A DNA stretch of 64,000 nucleotides, from contig CAVOXI010000005.1 in the NCBI GenBank assembly GCA_963700395.1, forward strand, positions 1 to 64,000, read 5' to 3'. Position 1 is the stretch's first letter. The number at the start of each line of letters is the position of its first letter. Under the pieces are notes generated by a model, which was not told the DNA's origin, did no database searches, and saw nothing but the letters and a program-made list of their open reading frames with translations. The position numbers and the translations under genes are program-made. Shown piece after piece: positions 40,392 through 49,444 of this stretch. This stretch comes from Prado023 sp963700395 (lineage in GTDB: Bacteria > Actinomycetota > Actinomycetes > S36-B12 > CAIYMF01).

Positions 40392-42242
40392 ATGAACGCA
40401 CCGGCTGCGCACGCCGCCGAGGACCCGACACGCCTCGGTCCGGCACAGCGTGAGTCCGCCCTGGCCACCCTGCGCAACACCAGCCCGGAGAACCCGCTGG
40501 ACCTGCTGGTCGTGGGCGGCGGGGTCGTCGGATGCGGGGCAGCGCTCGACGCCGCCGTTCGGGGGCTGTCGGTGGGGCTTGTGGAGGCCGGCGACCTGGC
40601 GGCGGGGACCTCGAGCCGTTCCTCGCGACTGGCCCACGGCGGCCTGCGCTACCTCGAGCAGATGGAGTTCGCGCTGGTGCGCGAGGCCCTGACCGAGCGG
40701 GGGCTGCTGCTGGACCGGCTGGCACCGCACCTGGTCCGCCCCGTGCCCTTCCTGCTCCCGACCAGCGGCGGTGTCGAGCGCTCCTACATCGGGGCCGGGG
40801 TGATGCTCTACGACATGCTGTCGCGGATCGGTGCCTACGGGGGCACCATGCCCCGCCCGCGGACCCTGTCGCCTGCGGCCGTGCACGGGTTGGCCCCCGG
40901 GCTGCGCGTGGACGCGATGGAGGGGGCGGTCCGCTTCCACGACGCCCAGATCGATGACGCCCGGCACACGCTGGCCCTGGCGCGCACTGCCACGGCCCGG
41001 GGCGCCGCCGTGACCACCGGGACGAGGGTGGTCGGCCTGGTCCGGGTCCCGGGGGAGGCGGGCCCTGACGTCCAGGGATCGGACGCTGCTCCGGGCGGAG
41101 CGGGCGTGTCCGCCGGCGGGGCGCCCGGGCAGGAGCATCCGGGGCATCCGCACGCACCCCACGTGCACCTCCCGCACCTGCACGGTGAGCACCGCGACCC
41201 TGCGGGGTGGCGCGTGGCAGGCGCTGTCGTGCGCGACGAGTCCAGTGGCGAGCAGTTCGTCGTGCACGCCCGGGTCGTGCTCTCGGCCGCGGGGGTGTGG
41301 ACCGACGACCTCGTCCAGATGGCCACCGGCGATCCAGCGGGGCAGAGCGTCCGGCGCAGCAAGGGTGTGCACCTGGTGGTGCCCAGGCGCCGCTTCCGCT
41401 CCACGATGGCCGTCATCACCCGCACGCCGCACAGCGTGCTGTTCATGCTGCCGTGGAGCGATCACTGGCTCATCGGGACCACGGACACCGACGACGACGG
41501 ACCCCGCGAGACCCCCGGTGTGACGGGCGAGGATGTGGACTACCTCCTCGGCCAGGCCAACCGCTGGCTGGCCCGCCCCCTGGTGCACGAGGACGTCGTC
41601 GGGGTCTACTCGGGGCTGCGGCCCCTGCTGTCCTCCGGGCAGGGCGAGACCACCCAGCTGTCCCGCGAGCATGCCGTGATGAAGCCAGTGCCCGGCTTCG
41701 TCGCCATCGCGGGGGGCAAGTACACGACGTACCGGGTGATGGCCGCCGACGCCGTGGATGCGGCGGCCGAACAGCTCCCGGGCAAGGTCGCGCGCTGCAC
41801 CACGGACACCGTGCCGCTGGTGGGTGCCGAGGGGTTCCGCGAGCAGTGGGCGGGACGCGTGCGCCGTGCCCGGTCTGCGGGCATCGACGTCGTCGCCCTC
41901 GAGAGGCTGCTGCGGCGGTACGGCGACCGGACCGAGGAGGTCCTGCGCCTGGTGGCGGACGACCCGTCGCTCGGCGGCGCGCTGCACGCCGACGGCCGCG
42001 TGATCCGTGCCGAGGCGGTCATCGCCGCGCGCGACGAGGGCGCCCGCACCCTGGGCGACATCCTGATCCGTCGGACGCGCCTGGCCGTCCAGACGCGCGA
42101 CCGCGCCCTGTCCTCGGCCCGGGACACCGCCGACCTCGTCGCGCCCATCCTCGGATGGGACGAGCAGCGGATCAGCGCCGAGATCGCCGCCCTGTTGGTC
42201 GAGCAGCCGGAGGTCCCCGCCCGGGTGACGTCGGCGCCCTGA
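40392..42242 (+). CDS. glpD: FAD-dependent glycerol-3-phosphate dehydrogenase
   Basis: Oxidises glycerol-3-phosphate to dihydroxyacetone phosphate at the membrane. The dinucleotide fold is LLVVGGGVVGCGAALDAA (about residues 37-54), then TSSRSSRLAHGGLRYLEQ. TDTDDDGPRETPGVT and GGKYTTYRVMA follow, and a C-terminal DAO_C domain occupies about 470-600. Length is 616 residues. An insert near residues 235-270 holds eight histidines within 20 residues, unusual for the family. DnaA-box-like sites precede the gene. Confidence 0.93.
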   Translation: MNAPAAHAAEDPTRLGPAQRESALATLRNTSPENPLDLLVVGGGVVGCGAALDAAVRGLSVGLVEAGDLAAGTSSRSSRLAHGGLRYLEQMEFALVREALTERGLLLDRLAPHLVRPVPFLLPTSGGVERSYIGAGVMLYDMLSRIGAYGGTMPRPRTLSPAAVHGLAPGLRVDAMEGAVRFHDAQIDDARHTLALARTATARGAAVTTGTRVVGLVRVPGEAGPDVQGSDAAPGGAGVSAGGAPGQEHPGHPHAPHVHLPHLHGEHRDPAGWRVAGAVVRDESSGEQFVVHARVVLSAAGVWTDDLVQMATGDPAGQSVRRSKGVHLVVPRRRFRSTMAVITRTPHSVLFMLPWSDHWLIGTTDTDDDGPRETPGVTGEDVDYLLGQANRWLARPLVHEDVVGVYSGLRPLLSSGQGETTQLSREHAVMKPVPGFVAIAGGKYTTYRVMAADAVDAAAEQLPGKVARCTTDTVPLVGAEGFREQWAGRVRRARSAGIDVVALERLLRRYGDRTEEVLRLVADDPSLGGALHADGRVIRAEAVIAARDEGARTLGDILIRRTRLAVQTRDRALSSARDTADLVAPILGWDEQRISAEIAALLVEQPEVPARVTSAP

Positions 42243-42346
42243 GCCGGGACGGGCGCACGGGACCCGCACAGGAGCGCCACGGGATCGCCGGTGGCCACTC
42301 GCAGGACGGCGCCCGGACGGCCCTGACCGGGCGGTGTCCCGCGCGG

Positions 42347-42352
42347 TAGCCT
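42347..42352 (+). promoter_or_regulatory. -10 element of the semialdehyde dehydrogenase gene
   Basis: TAGCCT lies 7 nt before ATG 42360, consistent with leaderless expression. Confidence 0.5.
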
Positions 42353-42359
42353 GCGGGTC

Positions 42360-43935
42360 ATGAGCCTTGAGACAGCGCCCGCCACCCGCACGGGGTTCGA
42401 CCAGGACCTCATCGAGGCGCTGCTGAGCATCCCCGTGGTCCACCCCGGAGCGACGCGACACATCTCCATAGCGCCGTTCGACGCAACGCCCCTGGCTGAG
42501 ATCCCGTACTCCACCGTGGAGGACGTCGACATGGCCTTCGACACCGCGCGGGCAGCGCAGGCGCGCTGGGCGGCGACGTCGGTGGCGGACCGCAAGCGGG
42601 CAGTCCTGCGGTTCCACGACCTGCTGCTGTCCCATCGCGACGAGGGCCTCGACCTGATCCAGTGGGAGACGGGCAAGACCAGGATGGACGCCCTGAAGGA
42701 GCTCCTCGGGGTGTGCACGGTGGCGCGGCACTATGCGCGGGACGCTCGGCGCCTCCTGGGTCCCGACCGCAGGATCGGTCTGTTCCCGTTGCTCACCAAG
42801 GTGTCGGTGGAGCACCACCCGGTCGGGGTGGTCGGCGACATCGCGCCCTGGAACTACCCGCTGTTCCTGGCCGCCGCCGATGCGATCCCCGCGCTGATGG
42901 CCGGCAACGCCGTCGTGCTCAAGCCGGACCACCAGACCTCCCTGACCGCCCTGTGGGCCGTGGACCTCATGCATCGCGCGGGCATCCCGCGCCGTGTCCT
43001 GCAGGTCGTCCTCGGGTTCGGTCCCGAGCTCGGCCCCGAGATCACCGAGCGCGCCGACTACGTGATGTTCACCGGGTCGAGCACGGTGGGGGCGAAGATC
43101 GCCGGGCGGTGCGGCGAGCGGCTCATCGGCTGCTCGATGGAGCTCGGCGGCAAGAACCCGATGATCGTGCTCGACGACGTCGATCCGGGGCGGGCGGCCG
43201 AGATCGCCGTACGTGCCTGCTTCGACAACGCGGGGCAGCTGTGCGTGGGGATCGAGCGGATCTACGTGCTGGCCGGCGCATACGACGCCTTCATGGACCG
43301 GTTCATCTCGCGGATCGGTGCCCTGCGGATGAATGCGTCTGTCGGCTGGGGCACCGACTTCGGCTCCCTGATCAGCGCTGAGCAGCTGGCGCGCACCACG
43401 GCGGCCGTCGACGACGCGGTGGCCAAGGGCGCCACCGTCGTGACGGGGGGACATCCCCTGCCCGACGTCGGCCCGTACTTCTACGCCCCGACCGTGCTCA
43501 CCGGGGTCACCGAGGACATGGTGTGCTTCGGCGCCGAGACCTTCGGCCCGGTCGTGGCCGTGCAGGAGGTGGGGTCCGAGCAGGAGGCGATCACGCTGGC
43601 GAACGCCTCCCCCTACGGGCTCAACGCCTCGGTCCTCACCGACGACGACAGCCGCGGCGTGCGGATCGCCCAGCAGCTGCGCACCGGCTCGGTCAACGTC
43701 AACGAGGCGTACGAGGCGTCATTCGGCTCAACCCGGGCACCCATGGGCGGCCGCGGGCTCTCGGGGCTGGGCCGGCGCAACGGTGACCACGGCCTGACCC
43801 GCTTCACCGAGGAGCAGACGATCGCCATCCAGCGCGGGATCGGCCTCGGGACGCCGTTCGGGATGGAGCACGACGACTGGGGCGACATCGTCATCCGCGG
43901 CTTCAAGGCCGCTGAAGGCAGCCGGCTTCAAGTAG
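42360..43935 (+). CDS. gabD2: Succinate-semialdehyde dehydrogenase (GabD2-like), frameshifted near the end
   Basis: NAD(P)-dependent aldehyde dehydrogenase. The fold motifs are APWNYPLF (about 162), the glutamate in CSMELGGKNPM (about 260) and the nucleophile in NAGQLCVG (about 294); the closest match by pattern is GabD2 of M. tuberculosis. The uninterrupted frame runs on to 44147, 53 nt into the next gene, with an unrelated arginine-rich tail. A one-base gain near 43908-43920 would restore an end ...AGFK at TAG 43933-43935 and a normal length of about 525 residues. Substrate assignment is by family only. Confidence 0.85.
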
Positions 43936-44081
43936 CCGACCCCTGTCGGCACCGAGCGGAGCCGCCAGTATCCGGGCAATTGCGGTGGTACCTCCCGGAA
44001 TCGGAACTCGGCCCATCGGTCCTGGGGCCGGCTTGTCCGGGGCGTTGGCGGCCCGGCCGGGCGGACCCCCGCGGACGGCGA

Positions 44082-44087
44082 TATCGT
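44082..44087 (+). promoter_or_regulatory. -10 element of the ChoD-like gene
   Basis: TATCGT lies 7 nt before ATG 44095. Confidence 0.5.
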
Positions 44088-44094
44088 CGATCCC

Positions 44095-45922
44095 ATGGGC
44101 GACTTCGCGAGCACGACGGACGGCGGGCCCGCAAGCTCCGCCACTGACTACGACGTCCTTGTGATCGGCTCCGGGTTCGGCGGGTCGGTGACCGCCCTGC
44201 GCCTGACGGAGAAGGGCTACCGGGTCGGGGTGCTCGAGGCAGGACGTCGCTTCGCGGACGCCGACTTCGCCAGGACCTCGTGGCGCGTGAAGGACTACCT
44301 GTGGGCCCCGGAGCTCGGCTGCACGGGCATCCAGCGCATCCACCGGCTCAACGACGTGATCGTCCTGGCCGGCGCGGGGGTCGGCGGCGGGTCCCTGGTC
44401 TACGCGAACACCCTGTACGTGCCGGGTGAGGGCTACTTCACGGATCCGCACTGGGCCCACATCACCGACTGGGCCGATGAGCTCCTGCCGTTCTACGACC
44501 AGGCCGAACGCATGCTGGGGGTCGTCACCAACCCGACCATGACCGCGGCGGACGTCGCGTTCAAGGCCGTCGCCGACGACATGGGCGTCGGGGACACGTT
44601 CAAGAGGACGCCGGTCGGCGTGTTCTTCGGCGATGCTCCGGGCGCCACCGCCACGGATCCCTACTTCGGCGGCGTCGGGCCGGAGCGCACCGGGTGCATC
44701 GAGTGCGGCGAGTGCATGACCGGCTGCCGGCACAACGCCAAGAACACGCTCGTCAAGAACTACCTCGGCCTGGCCGAGGGCGCAGGGGCGCAGGTCCACC
44801 CCCTGACGACGGTGACGAACGTGCGCCGGCTGCCCGACGGCCGCTGGGCTGTCGACACGGTGCTCGACGGAATCCCTGGCCGCGAAGGCGAGCGGGAAGG
44901 TGCGTGCGAAGCTGGCGGAGCGCAAGGGCGGCGCGCCCGACGCCGCCGAGGGTGGGCGGACCTTCACCGCCGAGAACGTGGTCTTCTCGGCGGGGACGTG
45001 GGGCACCCAGAGCCTGCTGCACCGCCTCAAGTTCGACGGCGAGCTCCCGGACCTCTCCCCGCGCCTGGGCACCCTGACCCGGACCAACTCCGAGTCGCTG
45101 GTGGGCGTGGTCAACGCGACCCCGCCGGGCGAGGGCGACTTCACCCACGGCGTGGCGATCACCTCCTCGTTCTTCCCCGACCCGGCGACCCACATCGAGC
45201 CGGTGCGCTACGGCCGGGGCTCGAACGCGATGCTGCTGCTCGGCACGGTCATGAGCGACGGCGAGGAGGGGACCCCGCGGTACAAGCAGTGGGCGCGGGT
45301 GGCGTGGAAGAACCCGAAGGACGTGCTGTCCTCGATGTGGGTCCGGGGCGCGTCGCAGCGCGACATCATCGCCCTGGTCATGCAGAACGTGAACAACTCC
45401 GTCACGGTGTTCGGCGAGCGGACCCGGTCCGGACGGTTCCGGCTGCGCAGCAAGCAGGGCGAGGGCGCCCCGAACCCCACGTGGATCCCAGTGGCCAACG
45501 ACGCCATGCGCCGGCTGTCGAGGATCATCGGCGGTCGTCCGATGGGCAACTGGGGCGAGGTCATCGACGCGCCGATGACCGCGCACTTCATCGGCGGCGC
45601 GGTCATCGGGCTCACGGCCGAGGACGGCGTCATCGACCCGTACCACCGGATCCACGGCTACCCCGGCCTGCACATCGTGGACGGCTCCACCATCTCGGCC
45701 AACGTCGGGGTCAACCCGTCGCTGACCATCACCGCGATGGCCGAGCGGGCCATGTCGCTGTGGCCCAACGCCGGCGAGACGGATCCGCGTCCCGAGCAGG
45801 GCCACGGGTACACGAGGGTCGCGGCGGTGACCCCCAAGAACCCGGTCGTGCCCGACCACGCCCCCGGAGCGCTGCGCCTGCCCGTGGACCTCGGCCTCCC
45901 CTCAGTCCGCCCAACGACCTGA
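44095..45922 (+). CDS. choD: GMC oxidoreductase, ChoD (cholesterol oxidase-like) family, frameshifted
   Basis: FAD enzyme related to Rv3409c, annotated as cholesterol oxidase. The FAD fold is IGSGFGGSVTALRL (near residue 22); AGAGVGGGSLVYAN and, near the C-terminus, VDGSTISANVGVNPSLTI are family marks. A cysteine cluster in GCIECGECMTGCRHNAKN (near 199-216) resembles an iron-sulfur motif. The frame breaks at 44864-44872 (one extra base between VLD and ESLAAKASGK). Restored length is about 608 residues. Steroid oxidation is not proven for this family. The indel is probably a sequence error. Confidence 0.85.
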
Positions 45923-46048
45923 CCCCACACCCTGCCCGCGCCCTCCCCAGGCCGCCCGGCGATCGGTCCACCATCGAGTGGCCCGATCCCGGGTCGGTCC
46001 GGTTCTCCGACCGTGGATGCGCCGAGATCCGGACGATCGTGCACGCCG

Positions 46049-46054
46049 TAGGCT
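46049..46054 (+). promoter_or_regulatory. -10 element of guaA
   Basis: TAGGCT lies 7 nt before GTG 46062 and no ribosome binding site is visible. Confidence 0.5.
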
Positions 46055-46061
46055 TCCGCCC

Positions 46062-47627
46062 GTGAGCAACCCCCGGCCGGTCCTCGTCGTCGACTTCGGT
46101 GCCCAGTACGCCCAGCTGATCGCCAGGCGCGTGCGCGAGGCACGCGTCTTCTCCGAGATCGTCCCCTCGACGATGCCGGTGGCGCAGATGCTGGCCAAGG
46201 ACCCGGTGGCCGTGGTGCTGTCCGGCGGGCCGAGCAGCGTGTACGCGCCCGGAGCGCCCTCGATCGACGCTGCCCTGTTCGACGCGGGCATCCCCGTGCT
46301 CGGCATCTGCTACGGGTTCCAGGCGATGGCCCAGGCGCTGGGCGGGGAGGTCGCCCAGACAGGCCTGAGTGAGTTCGGCCGCACGCCGCTGGCGATCAGC
46401 CAGCCCGGCACCCTGTTCGCGGGGCTCCCCGCTGAGCTCTCGGTGTGGATGTCGCATGGCGACTCGGTGTCCGCGGCGCCGGCCGGATACATGGTCACTG
46501 CCGCGAGTGCAGGTGCACCGATCGCTGCCTTCGAGAACGCCACCACCCGGTGCGCGGGCGTGCAGTTCCACCCCGAGGTGCTGCACACCGAGCACGGCCA
46601 GGCGATCCTCGAGCACTTCCTGCACGACCTCGCCGGCCTGGCTCCGGACTGGACGACCGCATCGATCGTGGACGAGCAGGTCGCGGCGATCCGCGCCCAG
46701 GTCGGCGACCACCAGGTGATCTGCGGGCTGTCCGGGGGCGTCGACTCCGCAGTGGCTGCCGCACTGGTGCACGCGGCCGTCGGCGACCAGCTGACCTGCG
46801 TCTTCGTCGACCACGGATTGCTGCGCAAGGGTGAGCGGGAGCAGGTGGAGCGTGACTACGTGGCCGCGACCGGCATCCGGCTGGTCGTGGTCGACGCGGC
46901 CGACCGGTTCCTGTCGGAGCTCGACGGCGTGACCGACCCCGAGGAGAAGCGCAAGACGATCGGACGGCTGTTCATCCGGGTCTTCGAGGACGCCGCGGCC
47001 CAGGTCGTCGCCGAGCGTGGCGAGCACGGCGGCACCGTCGACTTCCTGGTGCAGGGCACGCTCTACCCCGACGTCGTGGAGTCCGGTGGCGGCACGGGCA
47101 CCGCCAACATCAAGAGCCATCACAACGTCGGTGGCCTTCCCGACGACCTGGCGTTCCAGCTCGTGGAGCCGCTGCGCACGCTGTTCAAGGACGAGGTGCG
47201 CCATGTCGGTGAGCAGCTCGGCCTGCCCGCGGCCATGGTCTGGCGGCACCCGTTCCCCGGCCCCGGCCTGGCGATCAGGATCATCGGGGCCGTCAACCGC
47301 AAGCGGCTGGAGATCCTGCGCGAGGCCGACGCCATCGCCCGGGAGGAGCTCACCGCGGCCGGGCTGGACCGCGACGTCTGGCAGTTCCCCGTCGTGCTGC
47401 TCGCGGACGTCCGCTCCGTCGGCGTCCAGGGGGACGGTCGCACGTACGGCCACCCGGTGGTGCTCCGACCGGTCTCCAGCGAGGACGCGATGACCGCCGA
47501 CTGGTCACGGCTTCCCTACGACCTGCTGGCCCGGATCTCGACCCGCATCACCAACGAGGTCCGCGACATCAACCGGGTGGTCCTCGACGTCACGAGCAAG
47601 CCCCCCGGCACCATCGAGTGGGAGTAG
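46062..47627 (+). CDS. guaA: GMP synthase (glutamine-hydrolysing)
   Basis: Aminates XMP to GMP. The glutamine amidotransferase domain (1-195) has its nucleophile in GICYGFQAM (about 80-88) and the His-Glu pair in FHPEVLHT. The ATP pyrophosphatase domain has the P-loop GLSGGVDSAVAAAL (about 226-239), and the dimerisation domain ends RVVLDVTSKPPGTIEWE. GTG 46062 gives 521 residues, the usual length. With guaB and guaB3 upstream it completes local GMP synthesis. Confidence 0.97.
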   Translation: MSNPRPVLVVDFGAQYAQLIARRVREARVFSEIVPSTMPVAQMLAKDPVAVVLSGGPSSVYAPGAPSIDAALFDAGIPVLGICYGFQAMAQALGGEVAQTGLSEFGRTPLAISQPGTLFAGLPAELSVWMSHGDSVSAAPAGYMVTAASAGAPIAAFENATTRCAGVQFHPEVLHTEHGQAILEHFLHDLAGLAPDWTTASIVDEQVAAIRAQVGDHQVICGLSGGVDSAVAAALVHAAVGDQLTCVFVDHGLLRKGEREQVERDYVAATGIRLVVVDAADRFLSELDGVTDPEEKRKTIGRLFIRVFEDAAAQVVAERGEHGGTVDFLVQGTLYPDVVESGGGTGTANIKSHHNVGGLPDDLAFQLVEPLRTLFKDEVRHVGEQLGLPAAMVWRHPFPGPGLAIRIIGAVNRKRLEILREADAIAREELTAAGLDRDVWQFPVVLLADVRSVGVQGDGRTYGHPVVLRPVSSEDAMTADWSRLPYDLLARISTRITNEVRDINRVVLDVTSKPPGTIEWE

Positions 47628-47648
47628 CGGGCCGCCCTCTGCGCGATT

Positions 47649-47725
47649 CGATCCAAGTCTCGGACCCGAAGTGCGACTTGCTCCAACTCCGAGGCGTTGG
47701 ATCGGCCTCGGAGTTGGAGCAAGTC
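47649..47725. other. Perfect 21-bp hairpin with a loop complementary to upstream DNA
   Basis: Arms 47675-47695 (GACTTGCTCCAACTCC...) and 47705-47725 are perfect complements around the 9-nt loop GTTGGATCG. Eight of the loop bases (TTGGATCG) are complementary to CGATCCAA at 47649-47656, so an RNA pseudoknot or alternative fold is possible. It lies between convergent guaA and the small membrane protein gene and probably ends both transcripts. Confidence 0.8.
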
Positions 47726-47746
47726 CACGGGGGTGGAGGGTGCGGA

Positions 47747-47995
47747 TCAGGCGAACGGGTCCGTGGGCCAGGAGTCGGTGGACTCGGTTGCGGCCAGGGC
47801 TTCGCGTTCCTGGCGCTTTGAGGCGGCCAGGGAGGCGGCCACGCCGCCGGCGCCGAGGGCGATCAGGACTGTCGGGAGGATCCAGCGGCCGTCGATCTGC
47901 CATCCGGTCGCCGCGCTGAGGGCGAGGAGTACGCCCAGGGCGGTGAACAGCAGGCCAGCGGCCAGGGAGAAGTAGTCGGTTTCATGCTGCCTCAT
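47747..47995 (-). CDS. Small membrane protein of unknown function
   Basis: An 82-residue product starting MRQHETDYFSLAAG with two membrane segments (about 10-30 and 37-57) and a charged C-terminus ending TDSWPTDPFA. Its start overlaps the end of the PspC/LiaF-like gene by 14 nt, so it is the last gene of that operon and probably acts in the same envelope process. Confidence 0.75.
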   Translation of the reverse strand: MRQHETDYFSLAAGLLFTALGVLLALSAATGWQIDGRWILPTVLIALGAGGVAASLAASKRQEREALAATESTDSWPTDPFA

Positions 47996-49313
47996 GGCGC
48001 ACCTCCAGGTTTCCGGCGCCGATCGCGGCGTCGAGGGTGACGATGTAGGCCGGCTGGCCGTCGGCCAGGGGCGTGATGGTGGTGTCGACCGAGAGGCTGT
48101 CACCGTCGGTCGGGGTGGATCCGGGGAGGTCGATCTGGCCGACGTCCACGGTGCCGTTCAGGTCCAGTTGCATGTCCCGGGGGATCAGGATGATCAGCTC
48201 GCCGACTCCGACGCCGGCCTCGATCTCGACGGGCTGCTCGGGCTTGCCGGGCTCAGGGTCGCCGATGGCGGTGAGCTCGGTCAGGTCCAGCACGGCGGTG
48301 CCGGCGGAGAGCTGGAAGTCCAGCGGTGACTCCGGCGACGTCGGTCGGGGTGACCTGCCAGGTGCGCTCGCCGATCGGTGAGCCCGCCCCACTGGCCGCC
48401 GGTGCCGTCCGCGGTTGCGGTCCAGCGGTCCCAGTTCGGGTTGGACTGGACGAAGTTGCTCGCGGTGACGGTTCCGAACGTGATGAACGCCAGTGGGATG
48501 GCCAGCCACAGCAGCCACCGGGCCCGGCCGTACCGGGTGCCGACCAGCAGGCCGACGCCCAGGATGGCCAGCATGATCCCGAGGGTCACGCCGACGATGC
48601 CAGCGCCTGCAGGGGCGAGGAAGCCGATCAGGCCCATGACGCCCGCCACGAGGATCGCCGCGGAGAGGACCAGCCACCCGAGGTAGGAGCGCTCCCGGGG
48701 GGCGGGGGGATGTACTCGGTCGGGTGGTCGGCGTAGCCCGGGTTGCCCCCTGAGGCGTAGCCGACCTGGGCTGTACGGGCCTGGTCGGCTCGTCGGGGAT
48801 CGCGATCCAGGCGATCAGGTAGCCGATCAGGAAGGCGCCGCCGGTGGCCAGGGTCAGGACGATGGTGAGGATCCGCAGCAGGGTCGGGTCGGTGTTCCAG
48901 TAGCGGGCCAGGCCGCCGCACACACCCCCGATGACCCGCTGGTCGCGGCTGCGGGTCAGCCTGGGGGCGCCCGCGCGGGGTGGGTATGCCGCGGGAGCCT
49001 GGTAGGCGGTGGGCTGCTGGTAGGCACCCGGCGGCGGGTACGCGCCGGGCGCCTGGTACGGCCCGGGAGGCGGGTACGCCCCGGGAGGCGGGTAGCTGCC
49101 CCCCTGTGGGTACGCGCCGGGCTGTGGTTGGGCGCCGGCGGTGGCGCCGGCGTACGCGGACCCGACCTGGGTGGGGTCGGTGCCGAGCACCTGGGTCGGC
49201 TGGTCCGGGGCGACCGGGTTCGCAGCCGGCTGCTCGCCGAGGACCGTCGTGGGCTGCTCGTCGGGCGGGTTGTCGTCGGGGACGGGGGGCGGTGTGGGTG
49301 TTGTTTCGTTCAT
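47982..49313 (-). pseudogene. PspC-domain / LiaF-like envelope protein with four frameshifts
   Basis: From ATG 49313 the protein has a proline-, tyrosine- and alanine-rich N-terminus (about 1-125, with repeated AYPPPG-like words), a PspC domain (RVIGGVCGGLARYWNTDP, about 130-190), a second membrane part (GLIGFLAPAGAGIVGVTLG in another frame) and a LiaF-like soluble domain ending NLEVRHEAA. The frame changes near 48763, 48697, 48380 and 48325; the first two fit single C or G losses in homopolymers. It is divergent from a PspC-histidine kinase. Four breaks may mean real decay, but consensus error is not excluded. Confidence 0.75.
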
Positions 49314-49368
49314 GGCTCCACCTTCCCGGTCCACAACCCCGGCCGGTAGCGGGTTCCTCCCTGATCTG

Positions 49369-49418
49369 ACCCTGAGCCGACCCTGAGCCGGACTCAGGGG
49401 GAGTCCCTGAGGACTCCC
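49369..49418. promoter_or_regulatory. Operator-like repeats between the PspC/LiaF gene and its kinase
   Basis: ACCCTGAGCCG occurs twice in tandem (49369-49379 and 49380-49390). CCCTGAG-CCGGA-CTCAGGG (49381-49399) and GGGAGTCC-CTGA-GGACTCCC (49399-49418) are adjacent perfect palindromes. They occupy the divergent 131-bp spacer, where the response regulator of this system would be expected to bind. Confidence 0.55.
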
Positions 49419-49432
49419 GTGCTCGGGCGGGC

Positions 49433-49438
49433 GATCAT
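49433..49438 (+). promoter_or_regulatory. -10 element of the PspC-kinase gene
   Basis: GATCAT lies 6 nt before ATG 49445, 15 bp after the palindromes. Confidence 0.4.
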
Positions 49439-49444
49439 GGGGAC

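Noticed and set aside
40335..43454. Very long open frame on the minus strand, 1039 codons, opposite glpD and gabD2
   Set aside because: High-GC DNA yields such antisense frames; its translation has low-complexity composition and the opposite strand carries well-conserved enzymes.
43936..44147. C-terminal 70 residues of the literal gabD2 frame
   Set aside because: The tail is arginine-rich, matches nothing in the family and runs into the next gene; a one-base shift gives a natural end at 43935.
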